Below, piece by piece: positions 63,909 to 64,000 of a stretch of 64,000 nucleotides of DNA. The notes under the pieces are model-generated. The model had not been told where the DNA came from. It saw nothing but the letters and a program-made list of their open reading frames with translations, and searched no databases. The DNA is from Paenibacillus roseus (GTDB taxonomy: Bacteria; Bacillota; Bacilli; Paenibacillales; Paenibacillaceae): positions 516,676 to 580,675 of the forward strand of contig NZ_JAELUP010000103.1 in NCBI RefSeq assembly GCF_016424485.1, in the 5' to 3' direction. How positions within the stretch are numbered: the first letter of the stretch is position 1; every line of letters starts with the position of its first letter. A program made the position numbers and the translations under genes.

Positions 63909-64000
63909 GAGGCTCAATCTAAAAATTAGTGGTTGACATCGAGGAGATAGCAGCGAAGGGGCAGAGGAATTCTGGAGAAACGAACGTGGTCGCCTTTAAA

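Overview
The window is core chromosome of a low- to mid-GC, endospore-former-type Firmicute, most like Paenibacillus or a close Paenibacillaceae relative (inference from gene order, strong GGAGG ribosome-binding sites and protein sequences; no database search was possible). Nearly everything is on the + strand, in the order known from Bacillus subtilis between ftsY and polC.

Layout. 1-8.1 kb: signal recognition particle and ribosome or tRNA maturation genes (ftsY 3' part, ylxM, ffh, rpsP, khpA, rimM, trmD, rplS), signal peptidase lepB, GTPase rbgA and rnhB. 8.3-10.9 kb: two flagella-related orphans, a FliK-like protein (ylqG) and a short FlhB C-domain homologue (ylqH), behind a near-perfect sigma-D promoter. 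10.9-14.0 kb: a segment absent from this place in B. subtilis: yraN, a PadR regulator with a decayed HAAS-type membrane partner, and comM on the - strand. 14.4-24.4 kb: sucCD (with a perfect cre box upstream), dprA, topA, trmFO, hslVU and codY; xerC (codV), expected between trmFO and hslV, is missing. 24.5-54.6 kb: one very long fla/che operon from flgB to genes after sigD, encoding basal body, export apparatus, hook assembly, C-ring, chemotaxis core, placement proteins (FlhF, FlhG), sigma-D and four accessory proteins. 54.7-63.8 kb: translation, lipid and isoprenoid genes (rpsB, tsf, pyrH, frr, uppS, cdsA, dxr, rseP) and proS of the compact eukaryote/archaea-like type.

How it works together. 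The fla/che block is laid out in assembly order with overlapping stop/start codons, so translational coupling is probable; sigD near its 3' end would then drive late genes, plausibly including the ylqG-ylqH pair. codY just upstream links nutrient status to motility in Bacillus. The flanking genes form the usual ribosome, secretion and envelope set.

The most notable unexplained signal is a family of about ten short (~45-50 nt) dispersed repeats, mostly directly after genes or terminators, able to form two mutually exclusive hairpins; one inverted copy supplies the stop codon of fliJ. I found no CRISPR array, prophage, insertion sequence, rRNA or tRNA, and no convincing new multi-gene system.
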